A DNA stretch of 64,000 bases, taken from assembly GCF_947623445.1 (NCBI RefSeq), contig NC_135245.1, positions 1,557,501-1,621,500 on the forward strand, given 5' to 3'. This document shows, piece after piece, positions 24,570-35,400 of the stretch. The position numbers were made by a program, and so were the translations under genes. Numbering within the stretch: the first letter of the stretch is position 1; every line of letters starts with the position of its first letter. This DNA is from Clavelina lepadiformis (lineage: Eukaryota > Chordata > Ascidiacea > Aplousobranchia > Clavelinidae). A model generated the notes under the pieces. That model did not search any database, was not told the DNA's origin, and worked only from the letters and a program-made list of their open reading frames with translations.

Positions 24570-25120
24570 TTAAAGGTAGAGTTGGAAAAAATGCCAACAA
24601 GCGATAGTGGACGCACCGCCACAGAACATATTCTTCGCTATTGCAAATATTTCATACAGTTTAGGTTTCTTGTCATTTTTGCTTATTCTTGACCATTTGA
24701 CGACGAATATAAATTGAAGTTTTTTATTCGTTTTTTCTTCTTGGCTTGGTATTAGTTTCTAAAGGGATAACTTTGGTATTGTTATCAAAAACTTAATATT
24801 ACTATTTCTTCCCTTACTGCTTTTGTTTTTACTTCTCTGTTAAAGCAGTAGGCCTACTTGGTGTTTTGTTTGAAAACACAGGTGTTTCCCTCGTCGAACA
24901 TAACAAAGCGTTAGGTTACGTCATTCATGACAAAGTCCAAGCCGGCGGGCGGCAAGAGCATGCAAATGTGTTGTAAAAAAATTTAAACTAAGTTATTTAA
25001 AAGAATACAATAAATGAAAAACGATAAAAACAGTCTTTAAATCACGAAAAAGAGTTCAAACCAAAACAAGAAACAAGTTTAAACAAAAAAATATGGATAT
25101 GCAATGACACATATATCTTT

Positions 25121-25372
25121 TCACGATAGTGGGACGGCGTCCCACTTGTGGTAGTGTTTTAAAAGCTCCCCTTTCCGTTTGGCGATAATATATTCCCAGT
25201 GTTTGGGGTCCTGTAACTCTGCGCCTAAAATGTAAAACCTCTTCCATAACGTCACCCAGCACGCGGTAAAAAACGAAATGTTACTATCCTCTATACCAAA
25301 TAGGTGTTGCGTATTGGGTGTTAAACACAAAGCGCACAAAGACTTACAGGAAACAAACCATTCGACTTCATA
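25121..25372 (-). pseudogene. Unrecognised open frame, possible retroelement C-terminal fragment
   Basis: An 80-residue frame with no good start codon. CALCLTPNTQHLF followed by a Cys-Trp pair recalls the C-x2-C, HLF, C-W pattern at the end of LINE reverse transcriptases. The resemblance is weak and no upstream reverse transcriptase is visible. Confidence 0.2.
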
Positions 25373-25455
25373 TCATAACTCCTTGAATAGATAGGACAAG
25401 AATTTGAAATGTGCACTATAGGGTTTCATCTTGATCTTTAACTTCACCAACTACT

Positions 25456-25527
25456 GCTGTCGATGCTGTCGATGCTGTCGATGCTGTCGATGCTGTCGAT
25501 GCTGTCGATGCTGTCGATGATGTCGAT
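25456..25527. repeat. Minisatellite, nine-base GCTGTCGAT unit
   Basis: Seven perfect copies and one imperfect final copy. The nine-base unit keeps all frames open but there is no sign it is translated. Confidence 0.95.
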
Positions 25528-26199
25528 ACAATTGCTCTCAAATATAATTGACTTTGGAAGGGTCGCGGTTTGGTTTCAAGTGCGCATAAATAGACGCGCC
25601 TGTGTATTGACTTCCAGTCGGGATCAACAAAAGAGCAACTGGTGTAGTTCGCTGCTTTATTTTGCTTGAGATTTACATGGAGTTGAAGGCAACTGAACTT
25701 TCAGCTTCAGATAGCAGTCTTTAGCCTGGTTGTGGAAAAATGAAAAAGCTTGAGTTCGTGCCTGACGTCATTATAAAACAACAAAGAAACTGATTTCTGT
25801 AGTTGGCTACATTCAAAGCACATGTCCTCGGTATATACGCACAACTTATGCAGTTGACGCGCAGCAATAACTGAAACGATTGCAAAATGATATTCTTCAA
25901 GGCTATAAACTACTGTATGTGTACATCGTGTGTATAACGTATTTGCTCTTACGTCGTTAATAAAAAGAACAAAAATTTTTGTAGTGACACCGCCTATATG
26001 TGTGACATATTATGCACTAACTTATGGAACTTAATGGCGGGCACAGCAAGGTTATAGAAACTATTCCCAAGTATTGGAAAAGTTATTACTTTTTGCTCTT
26101 AGGTCGATAAACCAAGCGTTCAGATAAAACCAAAAGCAAAGCTCGGGTTTTTGAGAACACATCAAAATGGTGACGTTCGAGTTCGGGTTCGGCAAATGC

Positions 26200-26655
26200 C
26201 TAGTCTTTAGTATTTTCTCCAGTAGTATTTTTCCTCTCGGAAAAGATTATAAGAAGGAAAAGAACATATTTAATTGTGGGTAACCGGTAGGCTAGAAGCC
26301 AAGACGCATCAAATCTTATTTCGGAAATGAATCGAGTCTCTACATCTTTCCAAGGTAGTCTTTGTCTGATATATATTTGGGCAACTTGACTTGTAAAGTT
26401 AAAAGGTAATTTAAAGGTATTTCCTAAGTCGAACGTAGCAAAGCGTCCGATCAAGCCATTCATGGCACATTCCACGTCGGAGTATGCAAATGTACGGGAA
26501 ATAACGATTACGTCAAGCAAGTGGTGTAGCGAGCGCCTGCTAGCGGTCAGCTGTTTGTTTATCGGTAGCCTGATTCCTACTGATACTATACCGGTGTGGA
26601 GTGTTTCGAACAAATGCTTATTTAAAATGTATGAAATACATTTTGTTAACATCAT
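26200..26655 (-). CDS. Unrecognised open frame of 151 codons
   Basis: An uninterrupted frame, longer than expected by chance in this AT-rich DNA. I see no signal peptide, membrane segment beyond a hydrophobic C-terminal patch (YVLFLLIIF), or family motif. It may be a terminal exon, a transposon fragment or chance. Confidence 0.15.
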   Translation of the reverse strand: MMLTKCISYILNKHLFETLHTGIVSVGIRLPINKQLTASRRSLHHLLDVIVISRTFAYSDVECAMNGLIGRFATFDLGNTFKLPFNFTSQVAQIYIRQRLPWKDVETRFISEIRFDASWLLAYRLPTIKYVLFLLIIFSERKNTTGENTKD

Positions 26656-27809
26656 GACAGATTAGATAGTTAAATGTTTGGCCATTACTACTTGCATTAA
26701 AAATTATTAATTTTACAGAAACCATTTCTGAGCTGTTATATTTAATTTATAATTTTATGGGTTTTCATAATTAATAAATTTTTGTCTTTATCATCGACTG
26801 ATATTTCCGAGAATTGAGCTTTCATAAAAGGTCTGTCAGGGGCTATAGAACTAAGTCTTCCTTATTTTTGTCGTTCTGGCCTTACTTATTTTTATCGTTT
26901 TGTCGTAAATATAATCTATAAAAAAGAAGTTGCGCAATGCTAAGCAATTATCATGCAACTTCATTTAATCTAAGTCTGCCGGTGGATGCGGGAAAACGGG
27001 GAATTTCTTTGTCCTTCGAAATGACTATTCAATTACTTTGTGGACAATTATTCACTACATTTACCGCCTTGTTACGCGATATTTTACATTCAAGACCCGG
27101 TACTTGCTTGACAGAAATAACTTATTAGATAAAATTATAATTATATAAGTAACACTCACCCGGTTATTACCCCGGTTTGGCCACGTTACGGGGCAATGTT
27201 TCTACGATCACAGAATCAGTTCCCAAAAAATGTACCCTTAAAAACTAAAACTCGTGGTCGACGGACAATACGTCATACCTTTAAATCGTTTAAAATGACA
27301 TCAACCGATCCAGATTGGAAAACCTCGACACGATTTTATGATGTCGGCCAATATAAGAGGAAACTCCTAGAAAAATCAAAGATATTTGCAGTAGAAGTCC
27401 CTCAATTGAAATAATATCTGCAGTGGCACAATAGTTCAGGTAATTTGATGCCGCAGCCTTGCCGCTGTAGTTCTTTGTGAGTGCATTGTCTTTCCACTCA
27501 TGCGTGCCGTATTACGTATTCCTGAACACGTAAATTAAACTAGCCTACTTTGGATTAGGTGTGCTTGGCAAGATTTTACATTTAAATCACCACCAGAAAG
27601 CGGAAGCTTTAGTCTGGAATACAAAACGACCTTAAAAATTGCAATAAAAGAAGTAGAAAGAACTAAAAAATTAAGGGTATATAACGAAGGACATCGTCGA
27701 GATGACCAAACCAAGCTGATATCGCTAATTCACAGCTGCAGAAACCAAGCAGACAACAAACTTGATCGCTTAATTTATTTAAGCGAAGACAAAGCTTTTC
27801 TTATTCGAC

Positions 27810-28675
27810 ATGGTAAGTCAGCTTGCGTATAGGTTATGTACCAGCTTTAATAATTTAAAAATAATAATTTCTTCGTGCTAATTAAGCTGTAATAAATATA
27901 ATAAGTAAATTAAGTTTAAATTATATAAATGAAGTTAGATATCTTGTGGTAAAGAAGAAATATTAAAATTAAAAGACCAGGCTTAAGAAAAACGAACGAA
28001 ACGTTTATGAAGAAAGTTGTCATAATTTACAACATTTTCTGTTAGTAGGCCAAGTATTAGCGTAACGACATCCACAGAATTTTAAAATAAACAACTTATG
28101 CATAAGTTGTAGTTAATATTTCCAAAAGTTGCAGTCATTAAGTAAAATTGTGAATTTTTTGTAGGACCTGCAATTTTCCTTCTGGTGCTTTTTGTGTTTG
28201 GTCAGCGCACATTTCGTGCAAAGCTCACAATCGTACAAAGTTAAAAAACTGGACATATTGAATGAGTAAGTACAGCAGCATAAATATTTTCTTTCCCATA
28301 CTGTCGTCCGACGTTTTTTTAACAGCGATAAGCCAAATGGAAGCTACCAGCTTCTTTTAGATTCAATCTAAAGGTTTATCACCAAGTTTGAATGCCAAGA
28401 ACTTTAAAGCGAACAAATTTTTCAATAGGTGCAGACTCTTCACACAGCCGCGAAACAAGGTTACGACGACAACGATAGAATACAGAACCTACAAAGCTTA
28501 CTGCAGAGGATTTAAGCCAATCACAGTGGCTGATTGTGCCGGACGCTGCACCAACTCAGTCGGAGAGAGTGTAAAGTTGGCAACAAACTGGCTGCAGGTT
28601 CCATTACAATACCGTTACGGAAAATGTCTCTGGAGAGTCACAAAAATACCTGTGGCCTGCTACTGTCCAGTTTAA
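27810..28675 (+). CDS. Small secreted cystine-knot-like protein, copy 3 of 3 (inverted)
   Basis: ATG at 27810-27812 ends exon 1 directly before a GTAAGT donor, as in copies 1 and 2; coding exons 28165-28265 and 28429-28675 follow. Sum 351 bases, 116 residues. The signal peptide is MDLQFSFWCFLCLVSAHF. The core has YCRGFKP, DCAGRC, GKC and PVACYCP: seven mature cysteines, including the GKC residue that copies 1 and 2 lack. Exon phases (0, 2) match the other copies, but the sequence is more diverged and the gene is on the other strand, so this is an older split. Exon 1 is mainly 5' UTR under this reading. A different frame is also open there (see findings). Confidence 0.78.
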
Positions 28676-30503
28676 CCCCACACAATCGGGATATAACATC
28701 GAGAATTTGTATGATCGTGTTGCATTCAGTATTTTTCTTCGTTTTTTTTTCATTTTATTTATGGTTATTTTTAGGGTAAATTTATTTAAAGTAGGCTTGT
28801 TATTTTTTGCGACACATGTTATTTATTTTCTTTATTTAATCGTCTATTGTACATTTACCTATAATCATGGCTCATCATATATTTATACCTATAATTTATT
28901 ATATAATCTGTTCGAATCTCGTTCAGTAACCTGCTGTACATTAAGTCATTAAACCAGTGTAAATGCAATTAAGCAGATTAATTTCATTGTGGGGAGAAGT
29001 AAAAATGTTTAGGTTATGTTAAATGCAAACATAAGCAGCTGTGACAGCAATAAACGAAATGTTTCAACTGCAAAAACGTTGAGATGAGTTTTAGCAACAT
29101 ACTGCCACGGCTACGGTTATATGAGGAAACTTAAATGTAAACAATGTAAAAAAAAACGTTTTTAGAAAATCACCTTTACGGGATTCTGTATGATCGCATA
29201 ATATCGATAAAGCGGAATCTTAGTCTGCACGTGGTGTGTGTGGTTAAATGCCTTTGATTCAGACGATCAAATTTCAAGAAATCCCCCTAAGGGAAAAACA
29301 AACGTGTTCGATCTTCATTGAGTTTAAGGAGACAGAAAAGAATTTTCTAAAAATAGATGAACTTAAAACTAAATCTGTGCTAGAAAAAAGGAAACTGTTG
29401 TGAATGCAAGATGTGACAATAGCTGGATACACACCTTTTGACGTAGGTCTTATGACAAATAAAGATTTCGTTTGTGTATTACTTGTGTGATGTATTACAC
29501 AACAAACATATTCGCCATAAAGACCGAGCGAGGACGATTGAAGATGATAATTTGTTTTGCTTCTGCTTCCATGATATGAGTTCTCATTCCTCAAACGGCG
29601 TAACTATGCTGTTAATTGCTTAAATTCTGTCTATGCATATTACTAAATGATAAAGTTCCCACTTTATTTATAATCAGACACAAAGGCTTTCACCTTCGGG
29701 CAAAGCTTACTGCATGTTACATTGCGCTTCGTAACAAGTGAAAGAGGAAAAGGGTAAATGAAGGATTGCAAACATTACAACAGTATTTATATGGCACACC
29801 AGTTCAAGCGAGGTAATTTATCTGAACGTCATTAAGGAGAATTTAAGTTTGATCAACAACTGAATTGCAAAATCCCAAACAAAAATTCCAGCATTTACAA
29901 AACAAACCATGGACTCGTGACGTAACCGTCACAGTCTAAGGTTCTCTTGGCGCGTAAAGCAACTGCTTTGTATTGTCTGGTAGGCGTAGCCGTATGACAG
30001 ATATCGAATATAGTTTCTGTCTTCAAGCGCCTATACTTGCCACATTGTTATGTAATGCCCAATTTTTTGAAATGGATGTCACAGTCAAACTGCGCTTTTA
30101 ACGACAAAACGCAAAATGAAATTCAATTTAGGCAATTTTCACTGAAGAAATTACTGATTGTTTCGCAGAACAGCCATTCTTTTTTCTGAACACTTTTCTT
30201 TCATTAAATATATTTTCTAATTAAAAATTTCATTTCGCTTTGAACATTTTCATATGCAAACAGTCTAATGATAATGTTGCAAAGAAGTTAACAACGTAGT
30301 AGATCTAATTATAGGTTTATGTAATATTGCATAATTTATACAATACAGTCTACACCACAGTATATATAGGCTAAATTAGGCTTAGCCTGCAAGTTCAAAC
30401 GTTGATCGCTGCGCCATGGCAATCACGTGGACGCCCACATGGTGGCGTGACAGAATATTCCTTTCAGTAAATTCAGTTTCACAAAAACCGCCACGACCAA
30501 GAC
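28676..30503. other. Intergenic, 3' flank of copy 3
   Basis: A possible polyadenylation signal AATAAA is at 29049-29054, about 375 bases after the copy 3 stop. A 106-codon minus-strand frame at 29274-29594 has no recognisable features. Confidence 0.4.
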
Positions 30504-32475
30504 TTATCGACCAAACATTGACACAAGACTAAAGTTTTGAAATTTCTGCAAAAGAATCGCGCCAATGACCGTAAAGCCGCCAGCCACAACGCACAATTCT
30601 ATTTTAAGTCGTTTCATCACCGGGTGGTTGGCAACAGCCTCTTGCACAGCCTGGCCGTCCTTGTTCTTGTGGGGAAAGGGTTCAGTGGGCACCGAATGTC
30701 CCAAAAATTTGCATAAGGGTTCCCAGCCTCCGCTTACGTTGTACACGAGAAGTTTGTCTCTAGGAGCTGCCTGTGATAGTAAAAATTTGACTTAAATTTT
30801 TGACAAGATCGGTTTGAAGTTTACTTTTACAATAAGATTAGTTAAAGGCTATAACTACCCATACAACTCACGTGCATAACATGACAATTGTGTTGCCTAT
30901 ATCCGCGCAAAAGCAGTGTTCTATTAAACTTCTGTTGGAAAGTCCCAAAAAAGACACGGCCTAATGTTGTTAAATTTCAACTTGTATTCGCCAAATAAAC
31001 GCAACTAAATACGGAACTGACGAAAGCAACCTTGCATGTAAAAGATTACTTACCAATATGTCTGTAAAGCACGGTCATACCATATCCAGATGGCGTCATA
31101 AGCATAAGCAAGTTCAGTACGAAGTTGTCCTCTGCTGCGGCAATCTGTGTTTTCATGCTCTCAAGCCAAATTTCCTCGTCATCTCTAGTCATGAGAATGA
31201 TCTGCAGACAGGACGCCATTCTATGATAAGCCAACAAAGCTGAGCACTAAATAAATAGTTCTGCGACGCTCCAAACCTTTCAACACACCGCCAATAAATT
31301 ACTGAGAACATTTGAACATGCAGTTAAAAGCCGGAGTGCATTCCTCGCATGAGATTATTATAGATTATATTTAATTATGTTTAAAATTAAAAGCCAAGCT
31401 AATGTGGTACCAGGCAACCTTTCTTTATCTTTATCCTCGGACTGATGCTCTGATCGATCATAAAAAAGCTTTCTATTTCTTAGGTAGTAAATTTAATTAA
31501 TTAATTAATTTTAAGTTATTTTATCAATCAGTATTATATTAACTTTTATTATATCAAGAGCACCTAGAATTAAATATTTAACTGATTGACACATTTTAAA
31601 TACTTAATTAAATTTAAAATGCAGCCAATTTGGCCACAAGTCAATCAAAAGGGGCTTTTTGTTGTTAATATTGTGCCTTGGGGCAGACATGTTACAATCA
31701 CCAATATTGTGTTAAGATATAATTCCAAAGCACAAAATAATTGTAGCCTGATGAAGCAGCTTATTCAAAACATGTAACAACTATGTCAGATCAAATAATC
31801 ACAAATAAGCCGTATGTGCCTTGGCATCAGGAAAAGCTTCGTGGATTTCTTTCCAAAATGCAGCAGCCGGTGCATCTGTAACTGCATCTACATTCTGGTA
31901 CATTTGTTTGAACAGCTCTCTTGAACCACCTATATGATACACGACATAAGGAAAAAACGTTGTCATAAGCTTGTAAAAGTATGATTGCAATTAAACACAT
32001 ATAAACCAAAAATTAAATAGGTGATCACTGCAAACACTAAAGAAAAATGTGAGACAGCTGATTTTTTCTAAACAAAACATCTGCAAAAAATTCACATGAT
32101 ATATTTGATAAATGGTATTTATGTATGTATTCATGTTCTAAACAGGATGCTTAAATTACAGCAAAAACTTAAAACAAATCACAGTGAAAAATGCTTGGTA
32201 TCATGTCTTTATTACTTTAAGTCAGCATAATCAAATATGACTAAAAGAACAAAAAAGATATACCGGATTGCCAGCCATCACAAGCACGAATAACATTCTG
32301 TTAAAAACTATGGTCTTTAGCTGTTTAAAAAACCTTTTGTCATTATTTCATTCCACTCCTTCCTTAAGAACCAAAAATTTTCCAGGAAGTCATATACTTG
32401 GTATCCAAGAACTGTCAATGCTGCATTAAGCGTTTTGGTTCCAGTTTTAGGATAACCAGCTACGATTACCTTCAT
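30504..32475 (-). CDS. Sulfotransferase-like P-loop protein (Sulfotransfer_4 type) with C-terminal membrane segment
   Basis: Exons 32475-32334, 31929-31820, 31201-31054, 30960-30872 and 30770-30504. Sum 756 bases, 251 residues. Residues 7-15 (GYPKTGTKT) are the 5'-phosphosulfate-binding loop near the N terminus. Later motifs fit the family: MYQNVDAVTDAPAA, EAFPDAK-IILMTRD (3'-phosphate region), YRQHN, LLVYNVSGGWEPLCKFLG and EPFPHKN. Residues about 222-237 (VVAGGFTVIGAILL) form a probable tail anchor, placing it on an internal membrane. Known family: PAPS-dependent sulfotransferase relatives common in marine invertebrates; the substrate is not predictable. Intron 2 must use a GC donor (AAG followed by GCACAT) to keep the frame. 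I saw no disabling change, though the odd donor could point to decay. Confidence 0.85.
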
Positions 32476-35400
32476 TGCTTCGGTAACAGACACACTGGTC
32501 CAGAAATCTTACAAAACATATTATATCTTTTTAGTTTAGCCGTGCAAAGTTCATATAATAGTTAATTAAATTGTAAACAACCATCAATTAACTAGTAATC
32601 ACAAAACACAAGCTAGAAATTGTTATGGTATCAGCATTGGGCCAAATATGCATGACAAATAGGCGAGTAAATGTTTAATATAAGAAATGCTCATAAAACT
32701 TATTAAGATGCTTATATTACTATCATTCATTTTAGGGTTATCTTTGTTGTTAACTGGCACCCAATTGTTGCCTCTTATGAAAACAAAGTCTTCAATCAGA
32801 TAGCTAAAGCCCAAAGTGATACGAGAAAATCTTGAAAGTAGTGAAAATAAACAAGCAAAACTTTTAGAAATTACAGCAGAAAAAAAACATAGAAAAAAAT
32901 GAGTTTTCACAGAGATACGCACGAGCTTTCTTCTTTTTTTGGAGATAACTTCGTGGCAAGGTAGCTGTGATTGCAAATTTAACTTGTATTTCAATTGAGC
33001 TTAAAATAGGAAACTTGGTAGGTGAAGTCAGGAGATACAACGTTTTGATGTAATGGAAGAACATTTTCCATATTTGACATTGCGTTTATAGAAAACACTA
33101 TTGAAAAGTTGAGTTTGCATGCAAAGTTAATCTCCTATTGTATATGTATATATCTACATTTTAATTTCATGTGCAGTACTGTAAATGTTGTTATATTATA
33201 GGCCTAGTTGTTCTAAATAATATATAGTAAAATTAGTAATATAGTTGTTGGATATAGTTTCTCATATTTCAAAAACTTTGCTTTCAGTGCAATTTCAGGA
33301 TTGGTCGTCATTGGTTGTATGCCAAATTTAAAGGAAGTGACTATTTCACCGTAAGTAGGCCACGCAGCCTGTTGTTAGAGACAGGCGATTAGGTTAGGAG
33401 AAAGGGTACGCAAAAAGTTGATTTTAGCCATTTAAGGTTTTATTGGAGTAAGATTTAGATTAGAATGTAGATTTAGGTTAGGTTTAGGTTACTATGTTAT
33501 AACATCTAAGTTAGGTTAACAAGAAACTGTGAAAAATAGCTTCAAATACAAGATTTTTCCAGTAAAATAGTGGCAGCCAAACTAAAGTGTTTGCAGCGTA
33601 AGCAGTTAACTTTTGTCTAAAAATATTTGCAGATAGCGATGAAAGCAAATTAAACCCAAAAAAATGCAAATACTTCCGCGGACGGAAATGAATGGTTTTC
33701 AAAACAATGCGCATACAGCTGTACGGATGATGCAAACTTCTTAACAGACAGTTTGCAGCAGGGTATCAAAACACAAAAACTAACCAAACCTGCATAGTGT
33801 GACAGTGCATAGCACCATGGAAAAACTAATTACTTAAGCAAGCACATTTTATACCTGAAACCAACACTTTTATAAAAGTCACGTCAATGGCTAACATAGC
33901 AAACATTCCAGTCTATAATGTGGCTGCAGTATACTTACTTTGCCCTTCAGCTCCTATTGGAAAGTTTGAAAGATTTCTCCGGCGCAGAAAACTGGCTTAC
34001 GCGACAATATGTCTATATCTAGTTCAGTTTTGTCTATATGCACCTCACGCATATCTAGAACTCCGGCTTTTACTAACTGTACTTGCTAAACAAGTTTCAG
34101 ATTTATTTTGTTTTATTTCAAGGGAATCCCCTATGCTGATAACTAAAAGTTAAACACAAACATATTCTATCATAGAATACTGAACAATTTTACAATAATC
34201 TTTACTCTAGTCTGAACTATGTTACTTTTAGTACACTTAAAATTTATTTTCATAATGCGGTAAGTTTTTATATTGGAGCCCAGTTACAATTTATTTTACT
34301 AATTCACAAACATTTTTTATCTACAATTGTTTAAATTTATGCCCAAACCGGCCTTCACCTCTTAATGTTTGGCGACAGTTGCTGACGTGTAAAGACAAAT
34401 ACCAGATTTTGCTTTTTATTGATTCTGTGGCAAAAACTTTAACGCTCATGTTTTCAAAGAGTAGTTGTGACGATTTCATCTTTCAGTTCACTTTGCAGCA
34501 CATTTTTTACATTTAGCTACAAACTATACTGTAATAATAGTGTGACAAAATACAAAGGTACAGTGGAAATAACCTTTGTGAAAGTTCCGATTGTCGCGTA
34601 TTTTTCAATTTTGGTTTTTGATTTTCTATAGAATCGATCAGCTTTAGAACTGTCTTCCAGGTTTACTGGTCAGGAGCAAGTGTCGTTGAGCCCGTGTTGT
34701 CGAGCTCGTTGTTATTTTATTTGCAATAAAAAAAACGCGCTTTGCTGTAACTTTGTGTAAATTTTGTTAGCGTATGGTCCGAAACTGTAACCAAGATCAA
34801 TAAATAGAAGTAAGGGTAGTGCACATTGCATATTAATTTAACTCATCAGCAAAGAAACTTATGAAATTTGGCAGCTATTGGTGAAACAACTGCTCGTGTA
34901 GGATTTGTACTTTTGCGCTGAGCACTGCAAGTGCATGTGGCTGAGTCTCAGCCACGCTTCAAATATTAACTTTCGAAAATCGCTCAAGTGAGATAGAGTT
35001 AAGGGAGTTATAACTGTAATTTTTCTATGTATCAACCTCGGACGGATTATTGCTAGTCTGGCTTTCTCATCGTTCCTCCAACGAGCCGAAAAAGTGGTCT
35101 TTATCAAGTTATCTTTCATCAAACATTTCCATTTGATATTACGTACGTACTGTAGACCAGTTTATTTCAGTTTTTCTTTATCTTGACAGACCACCATGTA
35201 TTTGTTCAGTAATGAGAGAAAACCCGCCGATACCGGCTTTTTTGAAATTGTTAGGTTTGCCGTAAGGTGATGCTAATGAGCCATATCCTCAGCAAAAGTC
35301 ACCGACGGGAATGGTGCCAAAAATGTCAAAAAAGATGTGCTGTTGTCAGTTTTCCTCTGTTAGAGTATTTACACTACCAAGAAGATTGTATTTTAGTTTT

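Larger units (their letters stand above)
24570..27558. other. Intergenic with a minisatellite and two unexplained open frames
   Basis: Apart from the repeat at 25456 and the two minus-strand open frames listed below, I see no coding or regulatory pattern. The plus-strand frame at 27196-27414 lies just upstream of cystine-knot copy 3 and could be part of its 5' region. Confidence 0.4.

Noticed and set aside
32623..32994. 123-codon minus-strand frame upstream of the sulfotransferase-like gene
   Set aside because: It does not splice in frame to the P-loop exon, which has its own well-placed ATG; no motif.
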